Assembly: GCA_019096065.1 (NCBI GenBank)
Contig: JAGUCH010000008.1
Location: forward strand, 2,361,001-2,425,000
DNA length: 64,000 nucleotides
From: Paracyclopina nana
Taxonomy: Eukaryota > Arthropoda > Copepoda > Cyclopoida > Cyclopettidae
Reading direction: 5' to 3'
Positions 24,899-37,100 of the stretch are shown in pieces. Position 1 is the stretch's first letter, and every line of letters starts with the position of its first letter. The translations under genes and the position numbers were made by a program. The notes under the pieces were generated by a model, which had not been told where the DNA came from, did not search any database, and saw only the letters and a list, made by a program, of their open reading frames with translations.

Positions 24899-27800
24899 AT
24901 GTCTTCTCTCGCTTCCAAAGACGACAAGGAGGCTGCCATAAATGCCAAAATTGCTGCCATTCGAGCGGCAAATGAAGCACGCGAGCGGAGACACAGAGAA
25001 GTGGAGGCCGACCGGCGAGAGGCGGAAAAAAACAAATCTGCTGTGAACATCAAAAGCCTCGATGAAGAGGCCGAGGATTTCGAGGATGGACGATTCAGAA
25101 ACCCATACGAGGCTTCGGGGAAAGTTTCCAAAAAGCCCGAGAGGCCAATGGCCGCCAGTGCTCCTAAGCCTGCCTCCAATGACCAAGCTCGAAGAAGTCG
25201 AGGTCGTTTGGCGGACGACGACGGGCCACCTCCGGACCCTGGCTACAGTTTTTTAGCTGACCGCATGCGAGATGGTAGCCCAGAGGACGACGAAGACTCT
25301 CCGAGACAGCAGAAGCCCGCTGTAAGTAGGCGAGATTCCAAGCCAACGAAAAAAGAAGTGGCTGGCCCAAATAAGCCAAGAACTAGTGGAGGAAACTACC
25401 GACAGACATATCAGGATGAAAAGTAAGTTAGCATACTTTTGATTTAAGAAGCTGAAATGCTATTTTATGAGTTTTGAGTGGCGTAAGTTAAAGTATTATC
25501 ACGATTGATTGTAGCTTCCTCGTGGGCTCTGTATTTCAATACTTTGTTGTCAATCAAGTAGTGGTTTTGACGTAATTTTTACAACTAACGTCATTTAAAA
25601 GTATTGGTGTGATACCATTCAGGCCTAGATTAGTTTTCTTGTTTGCATTTTAGAGCAGATCTATTGGTGTTTGACTTAATTGGCAAAAGTTTCTTGTGTC
25701 GAAGTTTCTTCTTGACAAAATCCCTTTGCACTGGAAAACCGACTCTAAAATGAGCTGGATTTAATTGAGTGTCAAACTTAAAGCAATATAAAATGTATTG
25801 ATAGGCATAAATGTCGTACTTGAAATATGAGACTAAAAAATTGCATTTCTAGCTCCTCGCCCAAGCACCGAGCCCCTCGAAATCGACTAGAGGACCGAAT
25901 TGGACAGAATATCCGTGACATTCGCGAGCAGGAAGCTTCAAAGTCCAATACTGGAAATATTCGACCTCTGATGCCGGAAGGATTCACACCAGCCAATAAG
26001 GCCCACTCTGCCAAAGCTGGATCGACAGCTCAGGCAAGATTAGACCGGACTCGTCAACAGCAGAATGGTTCTGAACACTTTCCAACAGAGCCTTGGACTT
26101 GTCCGGATCCGAGTTGCAATTTTTCAAACAGGCCCCGTGTCATGCGTTGCTCCAAATGCGGTCTGGATTGGTCCCCGCATGGCCAACAAGCAGCTACTCG
26201 ATCTGTGGCTAATAATGCCAACAGAAAAGTGATAGAAACTGGCAAGAAGCAAATCACTGTGAAGGTTCAATTTGATCGCTCTGACGAGGCGGCCGTTGAA
26301 GCTCAACCAGAGCCTATTCAACAAGTGCAGCAGCCTCTGCCTCAACAGCAGCCTCAGCTTGTTGCGACCACGCCCAGCTGGACCCCCGCTGCTGCCCAAC
26401 CCCAAGCCCCTGCTGACAGCCAGTGGCAACCCATGCCAATCAACCAGTGGGTGGATCATCCTGTCCAGCCTCAACAGCAGCCGCAGCAAATGGTCATTGG
26501 CCACTGGGAGAATCCTCATCCGCAGCAGATTAGCTGGCAGCCCATCCAGGACTGGAGTCAGCCGGCTCCAGAAGCTACTTTGGACCAGGATTCCAGTTGG
26601 ATCCAGCACTACCCGACCGGCCAATTTGTGCACATTCCATATCAAGATGCTGGCAACCCAAACCCAATGATGATCCCCATTGGGGCGCCTCAGGAGTATC
26701 AGTACCATCATCACCACCAGCCAATTACGCAACTCACCCATGCCACCCAGCATCATATGCCAATCATGGCCACGCAACAGTTCGTGCCCAAATCCTCAGA
26801 GACCACATACTACAACAATGGAAGACCATACATGAAACCAGCCAAGCCAGCCTCATCCTCATGGCACTCGAGGTCAAATCCGGACAAGGAGGTCACCCGG
26901 ATTCCCCCGAGGTTTCAGAAGCAACGGCCTGTCGTTCAACAACAGCCCAACAGCGCTGAAAAGAAGCCTGACGCCAAAGATCTGCCAAGGGCCACTTCAT
27001 CCATATGCCCCAAGTCAGCCAGAAGATTGACCATTTTCGGAACTTCCAATGTTGTCAACAATCTGTCTGAGTCTGATTTGGCGGAGGCGCTGAATATTCC
27101 GGTGCGACTCATACCAGCTATGAAGTTGGAGAATTTCAAGGAAAAAATTGACATGGTCGACCCTGAGTTGGACCGCATCGTTTTGATCCATGGGCTGGGA
27201 AATGACGCTCGCAACGTCTCTCTGAAGGCGAATTTGTCTGACGTTGACAAGGGAGCAGAGTCTGACAGCATGGCCAATGAATTTGCTGACATAATTTTAG
27301 ATTTGATAGCTCGCATTCCCTACATCAAGGTGCTGATTTCCACTTTGCTGCCAAGATTTGACAATGAAGAGATGCTGAACATGGCCAACCCTAACAACGT
27401 GCGAAAAGTGATGAACGTGGAAATCTCGATGCGGTTGCAGGAGAAGCCAAATGTGGAGTTTATCAACAATGACGCCGTCCTGGAGTGGTGGAAGGACGAT
27501 GTCAAAAAGATGAGGCTGTTCAGGCAAGATGGCTACCACTTGTCAGCCTACGGCTTCAGCATGATGCTCGAGCATTGGATGAAGACTCTGAAAACAACTG
27601 TGGACCAATTGGAATTGTCTGATGGTGAGAACAATTTTGATACTTTTGATAGTGCCACCAAAAAAATTTGTGGAAATTCCTTCTAGAATTTTTTTCTGTT
27701 TTTTTTCTGTAGCCTATATCACATTTTTTATACTTTTCAGATTCTTCGTCTGCTTCTCCTGAGACAGAGCTGCCACCACCTCCACCAAAATCCCCGGTTT

Positions 27801-28170
27801 TGGTTTCACCCTCAGCTGTCAAAAGTGAGCCACCAGTTACTGTTGAAGAGCCTGATGCTCCTCCACCACAAGAGAATGGCGCCAAACCGGCTGAGGTAGA
27901 AGAGCCAGCATTAGACAAACTGACAATCACTGAAGATAAACCTGCAGCGGTGGAAGACGTGGCGTTGCCTCCAGCAACTTCTGACGAAGAAGAATTCCAC
28001 GAAGCAAGCGAATCGGTGAGGCTGAAATTCTTGACGTGACTGATTGACTGATTAATTGTCTCCTTTTTTATCCCCAGCCTGCTCCCAAAGAGATTACGAC
28101 GACGACGACGACGGATGAAAATGAATTCAAGGAAAAAGAAAATGAAGAGAAAATGGAAAAGGAATTATAA
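24899..28170 (+). CDS. RanBP2-type zinc finger protein with SGNH-hydrolase-like domain
   Basis: Four exons join in phase: 24899-25422, 25853-27624, 27741-28015 and 28078-28170, giving 887 residues. The N-terminus is charged and coiled-coil-like. A RanBP2-type finger (W-x-C-x4-C-x10-C-x2-C) lies around residues 256-279, with Cys 258, 263, 274 and 277. A Gln/Pro/Trp/His-rich region with repeated W-QPI-type units follows. The region from about residue 555 looks like an SGNH/GDSL fold: FGTSNV (block I Ser), IHGLGND (block III Gly-Asn) and DGYHLSAYG (block V Asp/His). The tail is acidic, Pro- and Glu-rich. The finger suggests RNA or ubiquitin binding. Esterase activity is only inferred from the retained catalytic positions. 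The start is the first in-frame ATG. I know no animal family with this domain order. Confidence 0.75.
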
Positions 28171-28307
28171 AATGACATCCTGGATCCGGCCTGATTTGCA
28201 GTATTACGTATAAGAAGCAGCATTGTGTACTCTGACTTGGCATACATAACTGGTTTTGTTTTTATTTGACCGTTGAATGAAAAGTATTGTTTTACTACTA
28301 CTCAATT

Positions 28308-29872
28308 TTATGGGCATCTTTCTCCGCACTCGGCTACGCACAGTCCGAAAGCCACCTTATGGAATCCGGGACAGACGTCAATGCAGGTCTCAAGATCACC
28401 TCCAGGACAAGCTTGTTCAGGCTGAAGATTGATGGCTGCAGATCTCAGCTCGTAATCCTCTTCCAAGGGTAGCAAGGGTACTTGCTCATAATCACTGTTG
28501 ACAGCCTCATTTTCATAATCGTCGATGACAGCCTCATTGCTGCTCCCATAATTGTCTTCTCTTGGAGGTGACCTGGTAGTCTTGGGAGCCTGTGTGGTTC
28601 TGGGTGTTGTCATTGGCTTTTGGACAGGGCTCACTGGTTTTGGCCTTTGGGCTGCTGTTGCCTCTTCGTTCGGGCTGCTTCCAGCTGCATACTAGAACAG
28701 GAATCAAATTACATCCATCTAGCTTGGAAGGAAGTATGTCATACTTGGTAATCATATTCGTATTCTTCCTGCGGGCATTCCGGAGTGCAAGTCAAAGTGC
28801 TTCCATCATCGGCAGCATTTTGTGAAACCTCAATCTGGTTGGTCTCCTCCACGTTCTCTCCATTGATAGTGATGGTCATGGGCGATCCTTTGGAAGCACT
28901 CTGAAACATTGATTGAAAATACTGAAGCCACTCAAAACTCAAACCCAGGACCTGGCTGCAGTGGATCGAGTTGTCAACCGGATCATTGATCTCCACCTCC
29001 ATGGGGCTGTTGAAGGGCACGTTTTGGCTCACGTGGATCTGGTTCATCTTGGGCTTGTCCATCATCAGCTTGACTGAGGTCGTGCCCGGATTTTGAAAGC
29101 TGCATTCAAGTTGTAATCACGATAAATTGTAAGCATTTTGAAAACTCGCAAATCAAAGTAGTAAGTGGACAAAATAAATATGCTCTTATTTGCAAAAGCC
29201 ATTTTCACGAGCATGAGAAACTATGCTTAGTTGCCAAACTCTCATCACCAAAAAACAAAAAAAAAACTGCAATACCCGGTTCCATAATTGAAAATTTGAG
29301 TATATATGCCAAAACTAATGATTTCACTAGCAGTGTAAAGCACTAAGTGAAAGCAATTTGTTTGAATTATGAGTGTATTAGAATAATTGCTGTCACTTCC
29401 ATTTTTTTGCTGTGTGCGGTATTTAGTAGTGTGCGTTGCGTTGCGTTTGTGTGCGGTATTTAGTATATACGTAAATGGCAATTACGATGAAAATTTACCT
29501 CAAGTGGACAGAGCAATTAAATGCATTGTTCATCACAACTGCAACCTCGCTCATTCTGGCATTGCTCAAGCTGACATGCAGCACAGAGTTGACTGCGTCA
29601 GACATCTCGACCTTCACCTTGCAATCCTTGCCAATATTCAGCGAAATGTGCACAGTGGTGTTGTAGGGGCTCTTTTGCTTCACACTGATATCACTGCCCG
29701 TTGGAATATTGTGGGCCACATGAATGGCATTACTATGTGGGCTATCTTGGTCTATGCTCACAACCTCGTTTTGAGGCTGCTCTTTGGCATCCTCAATATC
29801 CTCGAAATTGGGCTCAATTGCTTGGCCTCCATTGGGGCATAATAAAGCAATAAGTAGGATGATCCACTGCAT
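28308..29872 (-). CDS. secreted protein of unknown family
   Basis: Four exons join in phase: 29872-29499, 29099-28952, 28900-28745 and 28691-28308, giving 353 residues. It begins with a clear signal peptide (MQWIILLIALLCPNGGQA). The ectodomain has loosely repeated ~25-30 residue units of the form HVSxN followed by a small polar stretch (IHVAHNIP, VHISLNIG, LHVSLSNA, IHVSQNVP, IEVSQNA), suggesting a beta-rich repeat fold. A Thr/Pro-rich linker (TTPRTTQAPKTTR) and acidic Tyr-rich segment follow. The C-terminus holds six cysteines (CPGGDLETCIDVC...CVAECGERC). There is no transmembrane helix. Probably extracellular, function unknown. Confidence 0.7.
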
Positions 29873-30100
29873 ACTTATTATAATATGGTATATAGATGCC
29901 TGGACCCCTGGATCAGTCAATAAAAACTGGCTTCTAAGTAGCATAAAGGGACCAAAAAGAGGGTGCGCCCATGTAGGGCTGACATTTTTTCAATAATTCT
30001 TTCAGCATTGAAACACATTTTTTCAATATTTCCTTTAGCATTAAAATACATTTTTTCAGCTTTTTATTTTTCCAATTTTGAAGATGCACTATTTATTCCC

Positions 30101-30238
30101 TAGATGGAGCTACAATTTGTATTTGCGGAAATTATGAATGAGACCAAACTATTTTCGCCGGTCCATCGTCAAAAATGCCAAAAAACCATAAATAGCTGAA
30201 AAAACACTTCTGGTATTCCATGGGGAGCCATGTTAGTA
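30101..30238 (+). repeat. dispersed CCATCTAG repeat, copy 4
   Basis: Well-preserved copy. It begins CTAGATGGAGCTACAA, continues GAGACCAAACTATTTTCGCC, GTCAAAAATGCCAAAA and AACACTTCTGGTATTCC, and ends near GGAGCCATGTTAG. Confidence 0.75.
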
Positions 30239-30263
30239 TAAATGCGTAAATGAAGTATGTTGC

Positions 30264-30266
<3 letters not shown>

Positions 30267-30331
<65 letters not shown>
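30267..30331. repeat. (TA)n microsatellite
   Basis: About 32 uninterrupted TA dinucleotides followed by a run of T. A simple-sequence repeat in non-coding spacer. Confidence 0.95.
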
Positions 30332-30338
<7 letters not shown>

Positions 30339-30550
30339 GGACCAACACTAGCTATGGTATTATTATGATAAAGGAGCCCCCCGTCCTGATAGTGCATCCA
30401 TCCAGAATAAAGATATAGTATATGTGCTTTGAAAAACGCGACTATCGTCGTTTTTGTGGACCGCAGCAACAGAGAGTACAAAACGCGACATTATTTTTTG
30501 TGGTTTGAAAAATGTGGGAATCAACTGCAATAATTGAAAAAGATGATTTG

Positions 30551-31546
30551 TCAAAAAACGGTGTTCTTAGAGCGAATTGCATCCATTTCGGATTTTCGTA
30601 TTGCATCCATTAGCCTCTCCATGGAGATTAACCTTTTGCCATAAATCATCATCAAAAGCTGATTTTTGGCACTGCTGCAAAATCGATGATTTAAAAACCG
30701 AGGCAAGCCTCTTGAGGAACTTCCAATCACAAGCAAGGGAACTCTGGCTATGCCCAAAACCTATAATGTATATAGTATAAGTTGTGCAATGACTTTAAAA
30801 TGCGGAAGTGAAAAAAAAATTTTTGCACCTCTAGGCCAAACTCTTGGGAGTGAAGGAAATTGCGCTCAATGGCTAAATACTCGGTTTCTGTCACTTCTTT
30901 GGCAAATAAGTATGAGGTGAGTTTTTCCTTGAAATGCGCCATCATGAAGTCAGCATTTTCGACTTGTATGGAAGTTCCCAATTCCTCAGTGATTTCGCGG
31001 TTCAAACCCTTTACTGGATGCTCACCAACTTTGACAAATCCCCCTGGAAATCCAATTGTTCCATCCCACCTCAACTGTACCTTGATATTGGAAAACTATT
31101 CTAGGGCTTTTCTTATGTCTCACAATTGGATAATAGTCGCGTACTAAAACGAGAGGCTTATTCAAACTGGTTCTTGCATAAATCAGGCAATGAGCAGCCC
31201 TCCTTGATGATGGCCTATTTTTGTCAGCCTCCATGGCCGCATTGAGGTCGTAGGAAACCTCAGACTCATCAAATGAAAACAGAGTTTCGATAGATTTGCT
31301 CGGTGGCCATTGCACTATTTTTTAAAGCACATTTTTAAAAGTACTTTTTCTGTAATCAAAATATTATTTCTTAGCCTTACCAGAGCCAATCAACTTTTTG
31401 TAAAGCGAGCTTCTCTTGTATCTCTCTCTTCCTGTCAGTGAAACATATCTTGATTCATGGAGATCAGTTGCAAAAATTGTATCCAATTGTGCAAAAGTTG
31501 AGGTGATACTAAGAGAAAGGCAGAAAAGGAGCAAGCCAATTTCCAT
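30551..31546 (-). CDS. NUDT16-like Nudix hydrolase with N-terminal signal peptide
   Basis: Four exons join in phase: 31546-31381, 31314-31124, 31074-30829 and 30760-30551, giving 270 residues with introns of 66, 49 and 68 bp. The Nudix box is complete: GGFVKVGEHPVKGLNREITEE matches GX5EX7REUXEEXGU and is preceded by RWDGTIGFPG as in NUDT16, the U8-snoRNA decapping/(d)IDP hydrolase. The last exon matches the family tail (RVPLLVIGSSSRGLPRFLNH). Exon 1 encodes MEIGLLLFCLSLSITSTFAQ, a textbook signal peptide, then a basic RERYKR site. Without splicing exon 1 could read as a 60-residue secreted peptide ending in GKAKK, and an internal ATG at 31234 would give a 188-residue cytosolic form close to the normal NUDT16 length (195). 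The matching phases favour the fused model. Confidence 0.75.
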
Positions 31547-31719
31547 GGTTCTTTTATATTCAATCTGTCAGATATGCTTAAATAAGTCAACAAACGATAG
31601 AATTCGGTGCATGCTACGCATAAAACAAAGCACATATGGTATCAAAAATATTTTTGAAAGCTGATTTTAAAAGCCTCTGATTTGATCAAAAACTGGTCAT
31701 ATCCTATGTAAAAAAGCAT

Positions 31720-33748
31720 TCAATAGTGATATTCTTCCAATTTGCAAGATGAGTCAAAGCAAAATCTTTTGGCCTTTCTGCCCAGCCAAAATTCTGCTCT
31801 CTTTTCCAGCCAGTTAGTCCAAGCTTTCTGCTTGTCGCACTCTTCAACAATGGAAACCAACTGTTTGCTACACTTAGCATCAGCTTCTGTGACAAAGTAG
31901 CGAGTGTAGCCACTTTGGGCGAGGGAAAAACTGTCAGCATAGTTGAGGCCACAAATTTTCACTTTAGGATCACTGCAAAAAGGCTGAGAATCAACTTTTT
32001 TCTCTGTCAAAGCACCTAGCCAATATGATTCATGAGTCCTATACTGAAAGCCATGAAGAAACTTTCCACCTTTCATCCCTTCCATGCACATTTGTCCACT
32101 GCTGCATTCAAAGTCAGTATGAATATCTTCTAAAGTGGCTGTAATAAGCACTTCAATCTGGTCGTCTGGCATCTGAAATGCAGTACAATTTTAGCCAAGA
32201 TCAGCTGTTGCGCGCGCGGGTTTAAAAGCGCGCAATGTTTACACTTACCAGCAGCCAATCAGGTTGGGTCACCTGCATCACCATGTAATCTGATTGGATG
32301 CTTTCTTGAAATGGGCTCGCAGGCAAATAAAGGGAATCCATCTTGAGCAGAATAAGGATTAAATTGGGAAATTCCCAAAGTTGAGCCAGGCTGCCTTCGT
32401 CCTCGATTTTCAATACTTTGATGAGAGACTTGTCAAAAGTTGAGATGCTGGAATTTTCCATCAAACTGCTCATAGTCCCAGAAAGAATTTGCCCCTCTGG
32501 CCTCAGATTGACATTTGGTGTGGAGAGAACGGCTTTTATGGAAACCGTGTGGTTGTCAGCTCTTTTGTAGCTGACAAAGCCAAATTTTGCACTCTTTTTC
32601 TCTTCATGCATCAAAAGGCTGCAAACCGCGAGGTAAATCAAGGCCAGGTTGATTATGGCCAAAATGGCCCTTGACCAAGAGTCAACTTTGCCCACCAGGT
32701 CTCCAATGAGGACCAGTAAGCCAGTAGCAACCAAGCAGCAAATCAGCAGATTGGCCTGGTAGTTGCTAAAAATAGTGAGTTGGCCATACTTGAAACCAAT
32801 CAAGTTGAAAGGCAGATTAATCACCAATTGGCAAGTCACTAAGCTTGTGGCAATGATGAGAGTTCTGAAGGCTGATTCAAGGCTTACACTTGGACTGGGT
32901 AGAGTTGTAGCTATAAGAGCAGGCAAAAAAACTGGTTGACTGGGATGCTTTCTTCTTTTGATTTGAGCAAACAAATTCACCAGGAAAATGAGGCATGGCA
33001 ACGCCAAGGCAAAATCATTGAGATATGTGAGGCTTACAACCATGGAGCCCAAGTTGAAGAAAAGTGAGCACAAAGTTGCCGGGAGATGCAACAGAAAGTC
33101 TTCGTCAGGGTGATGAGTTAGAGCATGTGACTTGAGAATGGAGACTAAGCTGAAGAACATTGAGCAGGGAACCAGATATGGAATGAAAAATGTGTTCCCC
33201 TCCCAATCTGTTAAACTTATGGTTGAATGTTGCACAGCTTTCATATCATTAAGGCCATAAGTGATGAGCCAGCACTGAAAAAAGTAAACTTCAGCCAAAT
33301 TCAGTACCTAAAAAAGGCTATTTACCTGGATGACCAGTTGGACAGGAGATTCAAAGCATCCTCTAAGGAGCAAGAATTTGCAGATAATGCCATCAAAAGA
33401 GTCTGATTGGTACCAAAACCGTTTGAATTGGTACCAAGACAGGCTAAAGGGGTAAACTATGAGCACTCCAGCCTCACAGGCTGGGATGTTGATGCAAATT
33501 GGCGCTTGTTGGCAGCATTTTTGCTCAATGTACCAGTACACCCCTGGTAGCCATTTGAGAGCCAGACAAATGAGCCCAACATAGAAAGTTTCCACTCTGC
33601 AGCAAAGAGACCAAGCCTGTTGAAATAAAAGTTATGCTATTAACAGAAGGTGTATAAGTTTTTCTCGTACTTGTAGCAGGTCGGTCAGGGAATCTGAGAA
33701 AGTGACCAAAATATCCAGAGTTTGCGTTAGGGCGAGCAGCCACGACAT
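31720..33748 (-). CDS. XK-related-like multispan membrane protein
   Basis: Four exons join in phase: 33748-33671, 33616-33326, 33274-32249 and 32172-31720, giving 615 residues. About eight hydrophobic helices are visible. The N-terminal part has a pattern typical of XK-related phospholipid scramblases: an early helix starting TQTLDILVTFSDSLTDLL, then LLLRGCFESPVQLVIQ, resembling the family's ESAPQLVLQ. Exon 4 encodes a Cys-containing soluble tail (CSSGQMCMEG, FCFDSSC). The gene is divergent from the tetraspan gene, with 366 bp between their starts. Family assignment rests on topology and the one motif and could be another polytopic family. Confidence 0.55.
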
Positions 33749-34114
33749 TTCTTGCTTGAATCTTGGACTGCAACTACAACTTCTGAATAATTCCCACAAT
33801 TTTTGCTCTTGTATACAAATTTTCGGCTGTCATCATCTTCATTTGTATGCTAGCATCAAAATTCAAAACTTAAAAAACAACAACAAAGCTCAGTTATAAA
33901 CAACCCGAGTCGGGTGAAATTTGATATCCATTAATTAATGCTGCACACTTCTTCATCATGAAAAGGCAAAGCAGGAAACCCACTTTGAGCATTAGTTGAC
34001 ACAAACATAGCTATTGATTAGCTTTATCTGGGTGCTGTATGATTGCAGCAAACTTTTAGTCAGTTGACAGCACAAAGAGATAAAAAAAACAGAAGCTGAT
34101 AAATATTGCTTAAA

Positions 34115-37100
34115 ATGAACAAAGGCTTTTTGGGAATCAGCCTGAAGCTTCAAACGTTTGTGATTGCCACCAGTCAATTTGTAAGCATTCCAAATACTCA
34201 TTTAAGAACTGGTGTGCGACGGTCACACCCTCTGAAGCCTAGGATGGTTAGCATCGGCTTCATGGTCACGGTACCGTTCGCAGCCTCCGGGTGCTGGCCG
34301 GATGTCTACCCGCCTTGGACCCAAAGCCGCAGCCTCGGTGCTCCAACTATGGCGAGGTACATCACATGGCAAGCTTCAGTGCTGTAGACCAGTGGTTGGG
34401 CCTCCTACCCACGTCCTCAATGGCCTCAACGGCCTCGGGCTAGGGTGCATAACTGCCCAGGAAACCTCTATACAAGTTATGGTCGAACAAAGTCAAACAA
34501 GGTTGTCTTATTCACTACGCTTTTAACACCACACAAATTAATGGCAGCAAATACAAAGAAATAAGTACTGCAGTAATTATTCTTGTGGCCATCTTCTTCA
34601 TGCCTCAGCACACTTTGGAGAACTTTGGTGGGACAATAGCAGGGCAGAGCTCACTCAATGGGCCATGTGCACTTGGTCCATGTCTTGCTTCTCTGAAGTC
34701 CCCCATCGAACTCCCCGACTCTTCTCCTTCTTCTCCACTCGTTGCATTGCAGAAAGTTCCATCAGCTTCCATCTGCTTCTCTCCGTTCTTATGCAGCTGC
34801 AGGTCCTCTTCTATGAAGCAGCTAGCAACTCCTCCACACAATGGCTAGCGACTTCTCCACTCAAGGTCAGGTGAATCGCATAGGTAGCAGCAGCAGCAGC
34901 AGCAATAATAAGAGAGTTGGAGGAGATGAAAAAGGGTGTATGGAGTGGTTTTGAGTAAGGAGGTTTTGTGATTTTGAGGTAGTGATGTAGCGGTGAATGG
35001 GCAACCTTCCGGACTTCTGGTGGCTCCACGGGTTCCACGGTTTCCACAGGTTCCACTGGAGGGGTCCAATCAAGTCCTATTCTGGTCGTAACGTGCACCA
35101 GAGACATGATGTACTTATTGCCCATCATTCCCCGGCCCTAACTTTTTCAGCTTTTGAAATATTTTAAGCTCTAAAAATATAAAAAAGGTGTCATTGATCG
35201 CTTACATCACATTAAGGTTGATACAGTTATTATACTAACGTTGCGCCTCCCAGGCCACTCATTCGCACAGTAAGGCGCTGATTTTGGTCAGCATCTTTCT
35301 TGCGATCTCCTCTATTGTAGCGAAGCCGTGAGCGGGATGTATTAGGTCTCACATAGCCTCCATCATCATAACATCGGCTGCATACTCGCCGCCTTTTCCA
35401 AATCAATATGCCCATACACGTGAATCCCAGTGCTGCAGACAATAGGCTCACCGTCAGGATTATTTCCCAATTATTGAATAAACCTCCAAGTTCATCTTCA
35501 GGGAATTTTGTAAAGAACTTCACCATATCACTTTCCCAAGGAGAGTCCTCGTATCCAGTACTTTGAGTTCCAAGGGAAACCTTACAATTGCTAAGGATCT
35601 GATAGGATCCTGGTTCCAATACCATCGAGTTCTTGAAGTCATTTAAACAAGTCCTATTAATCATTGCACTTGAGACCAAATTTAAGAACCCTTTATAATT
35701 AGCACATCCCACATCAGTGAGCGTGTTAGTTTTGAGTGGCTCTAATTCACAGGCGTCAAAAGGGTCACCCAGAGCTAGCCCTAAAAGTACTTTAGCACAG
35801 TGTTGGACTCCTTCTGTCAAGTCAAAGTCCTTGTTTTCACACACGGTTAAATTATGGTCATGAACGAAGCAATCACTATAGATGGGTATTTCCCGAGACA
35901 CAAACACTAGATCATTTCGGCGGGTCAAATACCTATCATGCAGTAAGAATCCGTTTTTGCTTCGTGACACAATATGATATGTGACCTCAGGGGTAGGGTC
36001 CATTTCTTTATACCCAACTATTCCCTGAGTGACAAAGTCTCCACTCTGCTCAGTGTTCGCCAACGGTTCATAAACATTAGTAATGGTGGCCGCATTTCTG
36101 TCACTATTATGCGCCAGAGTTGGTAAGCTGAACCGTGTGCCTGCCTGCCCAAAATTTCTGGCAAATTGCACAACTGTGTCAGCATATGACAATACTTGCT
36201 GCAGATCATTTGGTAATAATCCAGACTTCAAAAATACCTTGCTAAAACCTTTCAGTAGTCGAAAGGCCAAAGAAACTTTCGGTGGTACTCTCAGTGGAGT
36301 GGTATTTGCTATCATGCCATCGGTGAATTTTGTCGATTTACCTGATTCTGCTAGGGCCATCACGGCGTTGTAGGCCTTTTCAAGGAAACTTTTCCTCCCA
36401 GACAATTCAGATTTGACAAAGTCCTTATGGGTGATGACAAAGTCATTTTGGACACATATCGTTGCCTTCCCATCACTGTGTGGTGCATGGGCTTTAACTG
36501 ACGTCATGGTCCTCGGCCCTTGTCCCACAGTGAAATACCCCGTGATACACGGGTAACCTGCAATTATCTCATCATCTGGTTTTTTCTCATACCCCACTTG
36601 AGGAAATGTGGTTTTCCCATCCAAGGACATAGGTACCTCATTGACAATTCGAAACTTTGCACATAAAGTCACCTTAGTGGCAAGAGGGCTTTCCTTTGCC
36701 GTATAACGTAATAGTTCTAGAAAAACGTCCATGTCTTCATAAGTTTTAGGGGCAAATGGTACAAACCCTTGACGTTTGGAGCAAGCTTTGTCGATGGTGT
36801 TAGGGGTACTCTCTTCACCAACTGCCAACATATTCCCAATATGGACCAAGTCCTCCTTGTCCTTAACTTCTTTTACCACGGTGTCAATATTATTCAGGAC
36901 GCCAATTGTTGATTGCAAAAGGCCACTGTAATCCTTCGTATCTAACACCATAGCCTTTTTCACCATTCTAGGATGGTGGACCACTCTAACTGGAACTAGG
37001 GCATGTCCGGAATGGCAAAGTGCCTCATCCAGTACGAACTGAGTATTTGGGTAGTTGGACAGGCCCCAAGTGCCAGATCCCAAAAGGGTGAGTATGAAGA

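Larger units (their letters stand above)
29873..30550. other. spacer with repeat copy and (TA)n microsatellite
   Basis: Non-coding spacer between the secreted-protein and Nudix genes. It contains a dispersed repeat and a ~64 bp TA tract, both listed separately. Confidence 0.6.

Noticed and set aside
26124..26777. 217-codon minus-strand ORF across the zinc-finger gene
   Set aside because: Shadow produced by the Q/P-rich coding strand, not independently supported.
34585..34848. Identical ORFs of 70-90 codons in both LTRs
   Set aside because: They lie in non-coding LTR sequence, overlap one another on both strands and have no motif. They repeat only because the LTRs do.
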